Assembly: GCA_028583605.1 (NCBI GenBank)
Contig: CM053326.1
Location: 36,426,931-36,490,930, forward strand
From: Dastarcus helophoroides
Lineage: Eukaryota; Arthropoda; Insecta; Coleoptera; Bothrideridae
Length of the DNA: 64,000 bases
Direction of reading: 5' to 3'
Below the pieces are notes generated by a model. That model made no database searches. It saw only the letters and a list, made by a program, of their open reading frames with translations, and was not told the origin of the DNA. Shown here in pieces: positions 37,601-48,973 of this stretch; positions within the stretch are counted from its first letter, which is position 1; every line of letters begins with the position of its first letter. The position numbers were made by a program, and so were the translations under genes.

Positions 37601-39475
37601 AGTTAAAATTAAAAAAAAAAGATAAAAGTCTTTTTTTTAAGTCAACATTTCTTAAACAAAGAAAGTAACAATAATTATTTTATATGGAGTGTACATGTTT
37701 AACTAAGTTTCCGAAGTTTCCTGTTGTTGTTGTAAAAGTAAGAAAAATATACTTTTTATTACATTGACTTCGTTTTCTTTAATCCTGATATTTACAATCG
37801 TCTGGTAGACACATAAGGTTAAGTAACCCAATGAAAAACCTTACTTTGACAGTTTTCTTTTCTGTATCTTTCTACTTTCAAGATTTGAGGTACACGTAAT
37901 ACTGTATGTTGAGGTACTGGTGGTGTTTGCGACTTTGGCTACGTCATACACAACCGGCTCCTACTTGCTTGCAATTCTCAGCAATAATCGCTTCAATTGG
38001 GTTATGGCAAAACATTTCTAATTGAATATTTTCAAAAAGATTAGAATTGGGGAAAAACATTGAAATTTTCCAAAAAGTCAATTTTTTTTAAAAGCTGTAA
38101 AAAGTTGACACTGATGAGGTTAAAATTTATTTAAAAAATTGAAAATTACAACTGATGAGGTTAACATTTATTTAAAAAATCAAAAATTTTAAAACCGGCA
38201 AAAGTATGAAAAAAAATTAGAAATTTTGCAAAATAGTGTCAAAATGTCAAAACAACTCGAATCAAATAAAGTTGAAATTTTAAAGAAATTTTCAAAAAAA
38301 ATCCAAAGTTTTTCAAAAGGTAGAAATTTTTGGAAAAGTCGAAATTTAAAGAGACTAAATTTTAAATAAGTGAGAATTTTAGGAGTGAAAATTTGGAAAA
38401 AACGTCGGAGTTTTCAAAAAGTCAAGGTTTTTAAAAGTGTCAAAATTTTGGAAAATAAAATCCACATTTTTAAAATCCAAAATTAAAAAAAAATTTTTTT
38501 TTTAAAAGACAGATTTCAAAAATTTTGAAAGTTGAAATTCTTAAAAAACCTAAATTTTGACAAGAAATTGAAATTTGCTGAAAAAAGTTTAAATTTTGAA
38601 ATATAACCCTACTTAAAAAAAAATACAGTTTGTTAAAAAATTGGACATTTAAAAAAATCTTTGTTATCAAGCTTTCCAAAAAAATCTAGAATTTTCGAAA
38701 GAGAAAGATTTAAAAAGATTCGAAATGATCAGAAAAGTCGAAATTTTTAAAAAGGTAAAATTTTTAAAAAAGTCGAAATTTTGGCTAGTTGATAATTGTT
38801 TAAAAAAAATTTTGAAGCGAAAGTTTTAAAAAAGTTGAAATTTTAATAAAAAACTCGAAATTCGCAAATTAAGTCGGAATTATAGAAAAATTCATTAAAA
38901 AATCTCGACATTCTGATTTTTTCAGAGAAATTAAAATTTCAAAAATTTTAAATTAAACCATTGAAATTCTTAAAAAGTCAAATTTTTCAAAAAGATGAAC
39001 TGTTCGATAGGTTGGATTACATAAAAAAAAATCGTAACTTTGAGTAAAGTGAAGTGGGCAAAATTTTGAAAAGAAGTTGAAATTTTCGGAAAAGTCGAAA
39101 GTTTGAAAAAAGGCGAAATTTTAAAAGTCGAAATTCTAAAAGTCGAAACTTTGAAAAAAGTAAAAATTCCAGAAAAAGACTAAATTTAAAAAGGGAGAAA
39201 TTTCAAAAAAAGTGATATTTAAAAAATCGATTTATTTAAACGAATTATAGTGGCTGTGAAACAGAGAATGGAATCGGGTGACATATTACCTGGACCCTAG
39301 ATAACCGTCGAAAAAATAAGATTTTTTGGAACTTATTTCACCAATCGATACATCAAAAAAAATGTATCGATAGCGTCGATACATCGGAACGAAAGTATTG
39401 ATACAAAAATATCGAACATCGAAACGAAAATATAGATATTTTTGATACGTTGATGTATCGTGTGCATCTCTATCC
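34627..39475. repeat. A/T field 2 between TATCGATACAT-type ends
   Basis: The left border (34627-34700) and right border (39345-39470) are rich in GTATCGATACATCG-like phrases in opposite sense. The right end reads, on the complement, TAGAGATGCACACGATACAT, which resembles hAT-type termini; the left end is decayed, so the unit is only tentatively one element. A second hAT-like start, CAGGAGTTCTCAACC, lies at about 34720. The interior is T-rich on the + strand from 34740 to about 36110 and A-rich from about 36130 to 39240, phrases again being TTTTCAAAATTTCGAC and its complement. A non-repetitive island at 37660-38020 has ordinary composition. Long T-rich open frames (35082-35333, 35542-35727) are artefacts. 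Confidence 0.6.
36833..37290. repeat. 237-bp tandem duplication inside A/T field 2
   Basis: GAAAAAAATCGACATTATGA (36833) recurs as GAAAAAAAATCGACGTTATG (37070). The following 215 bases match with few changes, including AAAAAAGATCGATATTTTCA and GATAAAACCGAAATGAAAA in both. This is far more alike than neighbouring field sequence, so it is a recent duplication. Confidence 0.8.
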
Positions 39476-40655
39476 AATAGACATCAAATAATAATATATT
39501 TCGGGCTCGTGAGAATCGTACTCTTATATGAATCGCTCTGTGTTGTGTAATCACAAAGCATAGCAATAGTAAACAGGATCCGATCCGAGAAAATGCATAT
39601 CAGCATATCGCCTATTTTTTTACCCTTACTTAACCAATGACACTTTCTAATAAGAACCAAAGATGGATATCCAATTGCTACCAGATATCTACCCTTCAAC
39701 ATAATCTTCCCCTAATTCGATGACTTATTTATTCCACGCACAAGAAATAGTTTTACTAGCTTGTGTAGCTTTCAGGCTATAGATTTAGATATACAGGGTG
39801 AGTCACTAAGCGGGAATCGGTCTTTGGTAGGCGTATCGTTCAAAATATCGAAAAATGTTTCGAATAAAAGTTGTTTGAAATAAAGTTCTCCACAACCTAA
39901 AATTATTGCCAAATATGGCGGCCTTTCGGTTGCACCGGAAATGAACACAACTTTCTTATTTTAAATAGAACACCCTATGTATTTTTACATTTTTGGATTC
40001 CTTGTTAAAAATGAATATGAATTTGTTAGGACAACATAGCCCCTTAGTTGAACCGTTTTTGCGTAATTTAATTTTTTTGGTTAAATTTGACGATTTCGGA
40101 GCTTGACGCCATTAATGATATTTTCCAAACGCAATGACTCAGAGTTGTGTGGTATACGGTTTTGGATTCAGAAAGAAATGGAGTATTTGTTTACGTTTTT
40201 GCTGTTAGCAAGATCTCTTAAATTTCTTCACATCCGTCGACTCAATTCTTCAGTTGTTCAAACATGCATAGCTTAATTTTTTCAAATGGAACCACCTATC
40301 TTGGATTATCTTATCGGATGCGAAATTAAATTACCTTTTTTTTAGTACCAGGTATTGCCACCTCCGTCCAATAAATTTTGAGAAATTTAGAATTTTGTAA
40401 AAATTTTAATTAATTTCGTATTATCGCGTTAGCCCTGGATGTCGTGGTTTTGTTTCGTCTCGTTTGTCCCTCAAATTACAGAAAATGTTTTTCGAACAAG
40501 AATCGGTTGATGTGGTTTACACTTTACATTTTTTAAAGATAATTATTTTTTGAAAACTAGGTTAATGGTTAGAGTAAGGCAAACACAATGGCCCAAATAT
40601 TAATTATGAACTAAAATAATTAAAATTCAAAAAAATAAACAATTTTATTAGAGTT

Positions 40656-41121
40656 TGTAACATGTTGGTATGCCCAACGGTTTGTCGACCAGAGATGTTC
40701 AAATTTAGTGGCATTCTTCAGGTTGTAACTAACTGGAAGTACTGAATACGAGAAAAAGGAGCGTAGAAAACCAACGGCGCATGAAGAAAACCAAGTTTCA
40801 GTAGTGGCTGCTGCTGTCCAATATCCGCACTTAAGAACCAGAAGAATAAGTGTGACATTACAAATAAGCCAAAAATCGGTTTCATGATTGTTGTGTAAAA
40901 ACAAGTTTCATCCGTGTCATATCTAGCTAGTGCAAGAACTCAATCAAGCTGACTAACAATCGATGCAGTTGTGTGAATGGACGTTACATAATCTGCAGGA
41001 ACAAAATGACCGTTTCGGACATTGTACTATTTACCGACAAATGTACAAACATTTTTTAAGAACCGCTTCGTGGGAAGGAAACGATACACCACGATACTGA
41101 AAATCATCATTGGATTTCAGT
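40656..41121 (+). pseudogene. N-terminal half of a Tc1/mariner-type transposase (inverted copy)
   Basis: The + strand reads, with stops and small shifts, YEKKERRKPTAHEENQVSV, QYPHLRTRRISVTLQISQ, CKNKFHPCHI, LVQELNQAD and LCEWTLHNLQEQND. This is the same helix-turn-helix region as the minus-strand copy at 41220-42278. It stops about where the catalytic domain begins. It is more decayed than its partner and cannot be functional. Confidence 0.8.
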
Positions 41122-41219
41122 GTAAAGCATTAAAGAAAGTAAATAAACAATAAACAAATCGGTAACAGTAAGTTGCAACAAATATTAAGAAGAATACATA
41201 AACAATGGTAATAATAACA

Positions 41220-42278
41220 TTAAATTAAATGTTCAACATAACCACCAGCCTCACGATGGCAAATACGCAGTATCTGTAGCAAAGAATTGTTCATATCCAC
41301 CAAGACGTTTTCATTGATATTTTGGAAAGCAACACAAACCCGGTCCATCATGTCTTCTCGGATAGTTGGTGGTTCCTGGTACACAACTTGCTTAACATGA
41401 ACCCACAAGAAAAAGTCTGGCTTAGTTAAATCCGGTGATCTTGCGTGCCATGCCACTGGACCTCCTCTTCCTATCCACTTGTTAGGGAATTGCCTATTGA
41501 GGAACTCCCTTACATCCCTTCCATAATGTGCCGGTGCCCCATCATGTTGGAACCACATTTGCCGCACGACAGCAAGAGGCAAATTGTCTATCATTTCGGG
41601 CAATTGATTTTGCAAAAAATGCAAGTAATTGTTGGCATTCAAATGTTCATTAAAGAAGTGTGGTCCGACAACAAATCTTCCTATTACACCACCCCAAACA
41701 TTCAGAGACCACCTATGCTGATGGTCTAAGGGCCTTATCCAATGAAGATTTTCAGTGTGGTAGTAATGGGAGTTGTGTCTTCCCACGAAGCCGTTCTTAT
41801 AAAATGTACATTCGTCGTTAAATAGTACATTGTCCAAAAAGTCATTTTGTTCTTGTAGTTTTCGTATCGCCCACTCACAAAACTGCATTAGGTTGTTGAA
41901 ATCAGCTTGATTGAGTTCCTGTACTAGCTGGACACGATACGGATGAAACTTATTTTTACGCAAGATTCGTGAAACCGAGGTTTGACTTATTTGTTATTCC
42001 GTGCTTATTATTCTGGTACTTAAATGCGGATCTTGGACAACAGCAGCCGCTACTAAAACTTGGTTTTCTTCATGCGTCGTTGGTTTTCTACGCTCCTTTT
42101 TCTTGTATTTCGTACTACCAGTTCGCGCAAACCTTTCTCTCAATTTAGCGAATGCCGCTGAATTTGGATGTCTCCGATCGGCAAAGCGTTGGGCATAAAT
42201 TCTTGAGGTAAGAAATAGATTTCTGTCAGCACTGCCCAAGGCGTAAACCATATCAACCAATTCTTTTTAAGAAAACAT
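41220..42278 (-). pseudogene. Tc1/mariner-type transposase (HTH plus DDE), two nonsense codons
   Basis: From ATG at 42278 the frame reads MFS, stop, KELVDMVYALGSADRN, then FADRRHPNSAAFAKLRERFA and KKKERRKPTTHEENQVLVAA. After a second stop (TAA, 41994-41996) it continues QISQTSVSRILRKNKFHPYR. The catalytic half holds VLFNDECTFYKNGFVGRHNS (first Asp), MWFQHDGAPAHYGRDVREFL (second Asp), IGRGGPVAWHARSPDLTKPD with FFLWVHVKQVVY, and ends GGYVEHLI. This matches the insect family with an N-terminal DUF4817-like helix-turn-helix and a DDE_3 superfamily endonuclease domain, about 350 residues, here nearly full length. Frame is kept throughout, and only two TAA codons (42267-42269, 41994-41996) prevent expression, so the copy is relatively young. 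Role: cut-and-paste transposition at TA sites. Confidence 0.9.
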
Positions 42279-43019
42279 TGTCTTTCAGTACTAATACCAA
42301 GACCTCGCGACAACAATGAGATAAACTGCCAGTTATTGCCGGACAAACGAGACGAAACAAAACCGCGACATCCAGGGCTAACGCGATAATACGAAATTAA
42401 TTAAAATTTTTACAAAATTCTAAATTTCTCAAAAATTATTGGACGGAGGTGGCAATACCTGGTACCAAAAAAAAAGGTAATTTAATTTCGCATCCCATAA
42501 GATAATCCAAGATAGGTGGTTTCATTTGAAAAAATTAAGTTATGCATGTTTGAACAACTGAAGAATTGAGTCGACGGATGTGAAGAAATTTAAGAAATCT
42601 TGCTAACAGCAAAAACGTAAACAAATACTCCATTTCTTCCTGAATCCAAAACCGTATGCCACACTACTCTGAGTCATTGCGTTTGGAAAATATCGTTAAT
42701 GGCGTCAAGCTCCGAAATCGTCAAATTTAACCAAAAAAATTAAATTACACGAAAACGGTTCAACTAAGGGCCTATGTCGTCTTAATAAGTTCATATTAAT
42801 TTTTAACAAGGAATCCAAAAATGTAAAAATACATAGGGTATTCTATTTAAAATAAGAAAGTTGTGTTCATTTCCGGTGCAATCGGAAGGCCGCCATATTT
42901 GGCAATAATTTTAGGTTGTGGAGAACTTTATTTCGAACAACTTTTATTCGAAACATTTTTCGATATTTTGAACGATACGCCTACCAAAGACCGATTCCCG
43001 CTTAGTGACTCACCCTGTA

Positions 43020-44435
43020 TAATGTTATATATTTCATTTTCACTATTTTTGCTACTAAGTATCAATTTATCAAATCACATAACTCTTCTGTAAAGATTAC
43101 CACACTTATATTTATTACGCTTATTAACCCAAGCATGTGATTTATAAATGATGTTGCAATAAAGGGAAGCTCACTGACTCTGAGCTTATTAAAGTTTCAC
43201 AAATCTTTTCACACCCAAACAGAATATTTCGTCTCCATGTCCACGGATCAAGATTAATTCGATCCGAAAGCCATATTTCATTTTAAATGATGATGCAAAA
43301 ATTTACCTCACAAAACCTTCGCGCTTTATGTTTATGTGCATATGTAAATAGAATAACCTAATAAATTGTGCGTATCAAATAATCTGACGCGTGTCATTCT
43401 GAAATATATGAAAATTAGCCTAAGTAACAGGAAACATTTACTCAACATTCACAAGAAAAACCGCTCTCACTGTCAATGCTCATGATTCGATTACACCAGA
43501 ATTACGTGATTAGTAATGAACGAAATAAACAAAATTTGGAACAATTTAAGTTTCACTTCATAATATTTATGTGATTATGTATGCAACTTCGCACATTATA
43601 CATATAAAATGATAAATAGCCGAGTTCCTAATATTTTATAACTGTATCAATTTAGATCTTCCAATTATGTTTAAGGAATAATAGAGCATGTGAAAAATGA
43701 TGAACTTCGTATTACACAATTTACGTTAATGTATCCAAAATACAGAACCAGGAAGTGACTAGGTACATTTAATTCGACAGCTTACTCTAATATATGCATC
43801 CTATGGAATTTTTCTTTCTTCGATAATTTTATTTTTACTAGTAAAAACCGAAAAGCGTGCAAAAATACTTTCTAATTAAAATAATGTAAAAAGGTTAAGA
43901 TCACATAATGTTAAGATGCGCATATAGACTGAACGAAAATAGTACATAGTTTCGAAATATGGAATATTAGTTGGTTACGATATCGTGTTTTTGTACCAGC
44001 CACACGAAAGTCACGTATATTGAATTTCCTTGTGGGTCAATTTTTTTATTGTTGTTTTATTGTATAGGATATATTTATTTCATCCTTAAATTCATTCTTA
44101 GATTTTAGAAATAAATATCTATATATTTAATGTTTATGTCTTTATGACCCCAACTTTGTGTAAAAAAATCGACCAAGACCGAATGGGACTCGTACAATTC
44201 TTCCGTGGCTAAATTAAACCATTTTTTCTTTATATACGTTGAAATCTTATCCAAATTTTCTTGCCTAAAAAGTGAAAGATTAATGAATTGTCCCACTACT
44301 ACTAAAACATTGTAAATACGTTTAGATGCAAAGTCGTCTTACACATCTTTATGCTTTTATTAATTATTAATACTCTATAAATACCCTAAAAAATAATTGA
44401 CCTTAGGCAAACATTGTACACCCCTTTGATATATA
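43020..44435. other. intron DNA, nothing recognised
   Basis: Ordinary AT-rich sequence between two transposons; no repeat structure or coding potential stands out. Confidence 0.5.
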
Positions 44436-44993
44436 ATTAACAGCAGGGCTTCGAACCGGAACTGAACCGAAAACCGGAAACCAAAAAAAAACCGTTATTT
44501 GTGTAAGAACGAAAACCGGAACCCAACCGAAAAGAAAATATTGGTTTATTTCCCCCCTTCAACGTCAATTTTACATTAATAGTCTCAAATTTCAACCCAA
44601 TATTTTGCTCGACTCTTATTATTGTGTTGTTGGCGAATTTTTTTAAAACTTCGGCTTTTTTTTATTAAAATTTCGAATTTGAATTTATTTTTATTTTGTC
44701 CCATAAATGTCGCCTTTAAATTTAAAGTGTTGAATTTTTCTGGAAATATTGATGTTTATTTTTAAATATTCCGACGTTTATCACCAGCATTTAAATCAAA
44801 AATATGTAGAATTTTTGTAAAATAAATTTGGAATGTTTTTTTCAATTTTGCCTTTTTTCTCAAAATTTAGGGTTTACATTTTCAATTTTTTCCTATTATA
44901 TAACATTGGTACCTGATCCATAGTTCCTAAGGCACATGTGGTTTGCAGTAACTTTTGATGTGACTCGCGTTGACTATAAAGAAAAAAGGTATT

Positions 44994-45520
44994 CCATTTT
45001 GTTTAATAAATTTATGTCTTCAAAATGAAGTCAAACACTCTGTAAAAAAATTAAAATTTCAATTTTAAAACCGAAAAAAAAATTTCTTAAATCTAACCTA
45101 ACGTAAAAAGTTTAACGCAAGTTTATCCCATTTTGTTTAATGAATTTATGTCTTCAAAATGAAGTCAAACACTCTGTAAAAAAATCAAAATTTCAATTTT
45201 AAAACCGAAAAAAATTTTTTTAAATCTAACCTAACGTAAAAAGTTTAATGCAAGTTTATCCCATTTTGTTTAATAAATTTATGTCTTCAAAATAAAGTCA
45301 AACACTCTGTAAAAAAATCAAAATTTCAATTTTAAAACCGAAAAATAAATTTTTTAAATCTAACCTAACGTAAAAAATTTAACGCAAGTTTATCCCATTT
45401 TGTTTAATAAATTTATGTCTTCAAAATGAAGTCAAACACTCTGTAAAAAAATCAAAATTTCAATTTTAAATCCGAAAAAAAAAATTTTAAATCTAATCTA
45501 ACGTAAAAAGTTTAACGCAA
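44994..45520. repeat. 134-bp tandem array, about four copies
   Basis: CCATTTTGTTTAATAAATTT starts at 44994, 45128, 45261 and 45395. Each unit then runs through CTTCAAAATGAAGTCAAACA, CTCTGTAAAAAAATCAAAAT and TAACCTAACGTAAAAAGTTT. Copies differ by only a few bases, so this array is much younger than the degenerate field around it. Confidence 0.9.
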
Positions 45521-47289
45521 AAGTCAAAAATTCTAGAAATTATTCGAAATAAATTTATTTAAAAAACTTTGGTTTTCAAACTTCAAGTTTAAGACTCGAA
45601 ATTATCAAAAAGGAGTTTTAAAAGAAAATCTGTAAAATATGTAGGATTTTAAGAAGTATAATTTTTACTGCCAATTAAAAATTTTATGCAAAACATTGAA
45701 AAGATAAACTCTTCTCGAATTTTCAATTTTAACATTTGAACACAAAATTTCGAGAAAATATTGAAATGTTGAAATAAAAAACTAAAAGTGTTTCACAAGA
45801 ATTTAGTGCTTACACGAAATTTCGAGCAAATGGTCTAAATTTTGAGTTTGAAATCGAGTTGAGTTTAAAACCGAAATTTCGTGAAAAACTGAGAACTTTG
45901 GGATTAAGAAAACATTTTGAGATTAAAAGTCAAAATTTCTAAAAAAAAGAGTGTAGGCTTCAAGTTTTACATCAAAAATTTTGAAAAATAATAACAATGT
46001 TCAAGTTTGAATTCAGAAGCAACTCGCCTAAATTTCGGCCTTATTTTCGCATTTTGAGATGAAAGTAAAAAATTCGATGAAATAATTTAAACTTTAAATT
46101 AAAATTTTTGAGAAACGTTTTTCTTTAATGAATGGAACTTTTTTGGAAATTGTGACTTTTTTCCTCGAAACTTTAGTTTCAACCTTAAAATTTTTAACCT
46201 AACCACTTTGAGAAAAAAGTTTAAATATCCAGAGGAGCTTAAAATTGATAAAAAATTATTTCAGTTAATGAGAAAATATGAGAAAAATTCGAATTATTTA
46301 TAATAAACTAGAAATCCATAATTTGATGTCAAGTTAAAAGTCGGAATTTAATTTTTTTTTAATAAATAATGTTTTTATTTTGATACAAAATTTCTAAGAA
46401 ACCTTAGTTTTTTTCGAAGTTTTGGGGTAGAACGAATTTTTTTATAAATTTGCATTTTTTCCACGGCGTTAATAACTTCAAATTTTCAAATACGAAAATA
46501 TCAGAATTTTCTTAAAATTTGTGGTTTTTGTTCAAAGTTCGAGTTTTCTGTCAAAATGTTCAACTTAAAATTTAAATTTTTACATTTTTCAACTTTAGAA
46601 TCAAAATATTGACCTTATTTCGACGCTTATTTTAAGCACTCGGGTTTTCATGAAATTTTGAATTAGAACCCAAAATTATTTAAAGTTGAAATTTTTTGAT
46701 TTGATCTTCTGAAGTCAAAGCTTCAAAAAAAGTTGTTTTGTATTTTTCTCCTGAATCAAGAAATTTTAACTTAATAGGTTAATTTCGATCTTCATTATTT
46801 ACGTAATTTAACTTTAATCAGAAAATTTTGAATATAAACTCGCTATTTTAAATTATATATCGAATTTCTGACTTTAGTCGTCATGTTTATTAATTTTATT
46901 TAACATTTCTGCGACCCAGTTTGGAAATATTTAAATTTTTAATCGCCACATTTCGAGAAAATAGCTTTTGTAAAAATCCTAAAACTTCATTTAAAATTTT
47001 TATCAATTAAAAGTGCTAAATCGGATTTCCGATAAAATTTGGAATTCTCAATATTTGCTTAAAAAATCAAAGTTTATAAAAAAATGCAAATCTCATTGAT
47101 TATTAAAGTTTAAATTTTGACAAACGTTTTTCAATCAAATTATAGACTATTTCAAAAAAAATGTTGTAATTTTTCTCTTCAAATTTGAACTTTTGATCTT
47201 CAGAATATAATAAAATTTCGAAAAGAACCTCATCCTCATCCTCAAAGATCCAGCAGCTCCTCCCATCTTCCAAAGATAAAATTTCATCC

Positions 47290-47905
47290 TTTTGTTCTAA
47301 TAGTGTGTACAGGGTTCCTTGTTTTTGTTGTTTCTGTGTAGATCGGAGAAACGGGGCAATCATTTAAGACGCGAATATCCGAGCACCAAAAATGTCTTAG
47401 GTGTGGTTTATTTTCGCAGTCAGCCATTGCGGAACATCAACATGAGACCGGACATAAGATTCTCTTTGATAATATTTCAATTATATCCAATATTCCCAAT
47501 TACTATAATAGGAAGATATGCGAGGCCATTGAAATCCAAAAATTCCCCAAAAACATCAACAGAGACGACGGTTACATGATTTCCCCATTTGGAAACCAAC
47601 CATCGGAAAATTTCGGGAATGATCGCGCAGACGAATGGTATATAAAGTTTCCCTTTCTTTCTTTCCTCTTAGAAGAGTTTCACCTATGGTATGGTGGACA
47701 TACTGAGTTACCGTGCTCTGATGTTTTGAAATTGGCCTTTTTATTCTTTCCATTTGCATATTCCCTTATATTTCCCTTTTTATTTATTGTTTCTTTTCTT
47801 TGTTCCTGAAGAAGCCCCCTACGATGGTGGGCGAAACGTCGAACACTTTTAGTAGTTCTTTGACACGGTCCAATCCCCGAAAAATTATATCTTGTATTGC
47901 AATTT
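47290..47905 (+). mobile_element. 3' end of a Penelope-like element (family B) with terminal repeat
   Basis: The + strand reads, after an early stop and a shift, IGETGQSFKTRISEHQKCLR, then CGLFSQSAIAEHQHETGHKI, LFDNISIISNIPNYYNRKIC and EAIEIQKFPKNINRDDGYMI. This is the GIY-YIG endonuclease domain and C-terminus of Penelope-like proteins; the EHQHETGHKI stretch and the final NRDDG are characteristic. The RT is missing (5' truncation). After the coding end, TATATAAAG (about 47639) and the family-B terminal repeat follow, with ACATACTGAGTTACCGTGCT, a T-rich tract and a hammerhead motif at 47802-47844. It is inserted in the hAT-type element. Confidence 0.87.
47802..47844 (+). ncRNA. hammerhead ribozyme motif, family B, complete core
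   Basis: GTTC (47802-47805) pairs with GAAC (47841-47844) as stem I. CTGAAGA (47806-47812) fits CUGANGA. Stem II is GCCC (47814-47817) against GGGC (47829-47832). GAAAC (47833-47837) and GTC (47838-47840) follow, placing the predicted cleavage after C47840. Stem III is only AC/GU, the minimal form known from Penelope-like elements, which is thought to work as dimers through the palindromic ACGU. All core positions are intact. Confidence 0.78.
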
Positions 47906-48973
47906 TTGTGTTTTTTTTTTTTGTAAAATTTCGATTTAAAACACGAAATGTAGTCGTTTTCCAAACATTATGACTTTTTTATGTTAACACCTAAATCTCA
48001 AATTCGAATATTGAAAAACTGAAATCTTGAGATATTTTTATTTATTTATTTAGTTTGTTTTTTCGAACTTTGATCTTTGATTGAATTGAAATTTAGATTT
48101 CTGTCTAGAACTGTGAAATTGTTTCCCTTAAATTTGAATGTTCTCCTCAGAGAACACGAAATTAAATAGATGTCAACATTTAACTTACAATATCAAGGTT
48201 TAACTAATACTTTTAAGAAAGTAATCAAAATTTGAAAAAAATCCTCAAAATTAATGTAATTTTTTTTTTCATTTTAATCATAATATTTTGACCTTCAACT
48301 GGATTGTTCTAGTATTTTCTTTAACCTTGAAATCTCTAGTAAAGTCGAAATTTTGCAAATTAATACTTTTTTTTAATCTTGAATTTTTTGCAAATTCTGC
48401 AATTGCTAGTTTTTTTCTGGAAATTTTACTTCAAATTCAATTTCCTAGCAATACTGACTCTGTTTTATATATTATTTTCTAAACATAACTTAAACTTAAT
48501 AAGTTTTAAGATTTCTAAATAGTTTAAACTCAACATTTTGTAATACATAATGATCATAGGTTTTATATATATATATATAAAAAAGTTTGCTGTGATTCAT
48601 CCTTTTTTTGTCATCACTTCAATCATGATAATGTATTTTCATTCTATTTATTCTAAAAGTTAGATTACAAATTTTCAATGTCTGCATTTTCTAAAAAAAT
48701 TGACTTTATAATCAAAATTTCAACTTGAATTATTCCCTAAATTTCAGAGTTTATTTTTTTGAAATTCGGACTTTTGTTTCGAGATTACTTAAAATATTTT
48801 CTTTCCTTTAAATAAAAAATTAAAAATTAGTCACTGGCAGCTAAACCGAAACCGGAAAAAACCGTTATATTTGTCGGAACGAAAACCGGAACTAAACCGG
48901 TATAATTTCTTTTTCGAAACGAAAACCGATATCCGAAACGAAAATAGTAACGGTTCGAAGCCCTGATTAACAG

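Larger units (their letters stand above)
39794..43017. mobile_element. Tc1/mariner-type transposon with about 690-bp TIRs and an inverted duplication
   Basis: Ends are CAGGGTGAGTCACTAAGCGG (39794) and its complement finishing at 43017, each flanked by TA (39792-39793, 43018-43019). The inverted match runs from the ends to about 40490 and 42330, some 690 bp, with shared landmarks such as CCAAATATGGCGGCC, TTGTTTACGTTTTTGCTGTT and CGCGATAATACGAAATTAAT-type phrases. Inside the arms, two transposase copies converge: an N-terminal half on + (40656-41121) and an almost complete one on - (41220-42278). The inverted symmetry therefore extends over roughly 1.3 kb per side, with only the C-terminal half of the - copy unpaired. 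Confidence 0.9.
44444..48965. mobile_element. hAT-type non-autonomous element filled with degenerate A/T sequence (field 3)
   Basis: Ends are CAGGGCTTCGAACCG (44444) and its imperfect complement ending ...GGTTCGAAGCCCTG (48965). The flanking octamer ATTAACAG is present, perfectly, on both sides (44436-44443 and 48966-48973): the 8-bp duplication expected of hAT elements. Subterminal sequence on both sides repeats GAAAACCGGAAC-like phrases, in opposite sense. No hAT transposase is visible. The interior is a mosaic of T-rich and A-rich degenerate sequence like fields 1 and 2, a 134-bp tandem array (44994-45520) and a Penelope insertion (about 47290-47905). Confidence 0.88.

Noticed and set aside
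34720..39300. A complete nested hAT element starting at CAGGAGTTCTCAACC
   Set aside because: No matching inverted end was found on the right side of the field.
41445..42198. + strand open frames of 94 and 65 codons
   Set aside because: They are antisense to the Tc1/mariner-type transposase.
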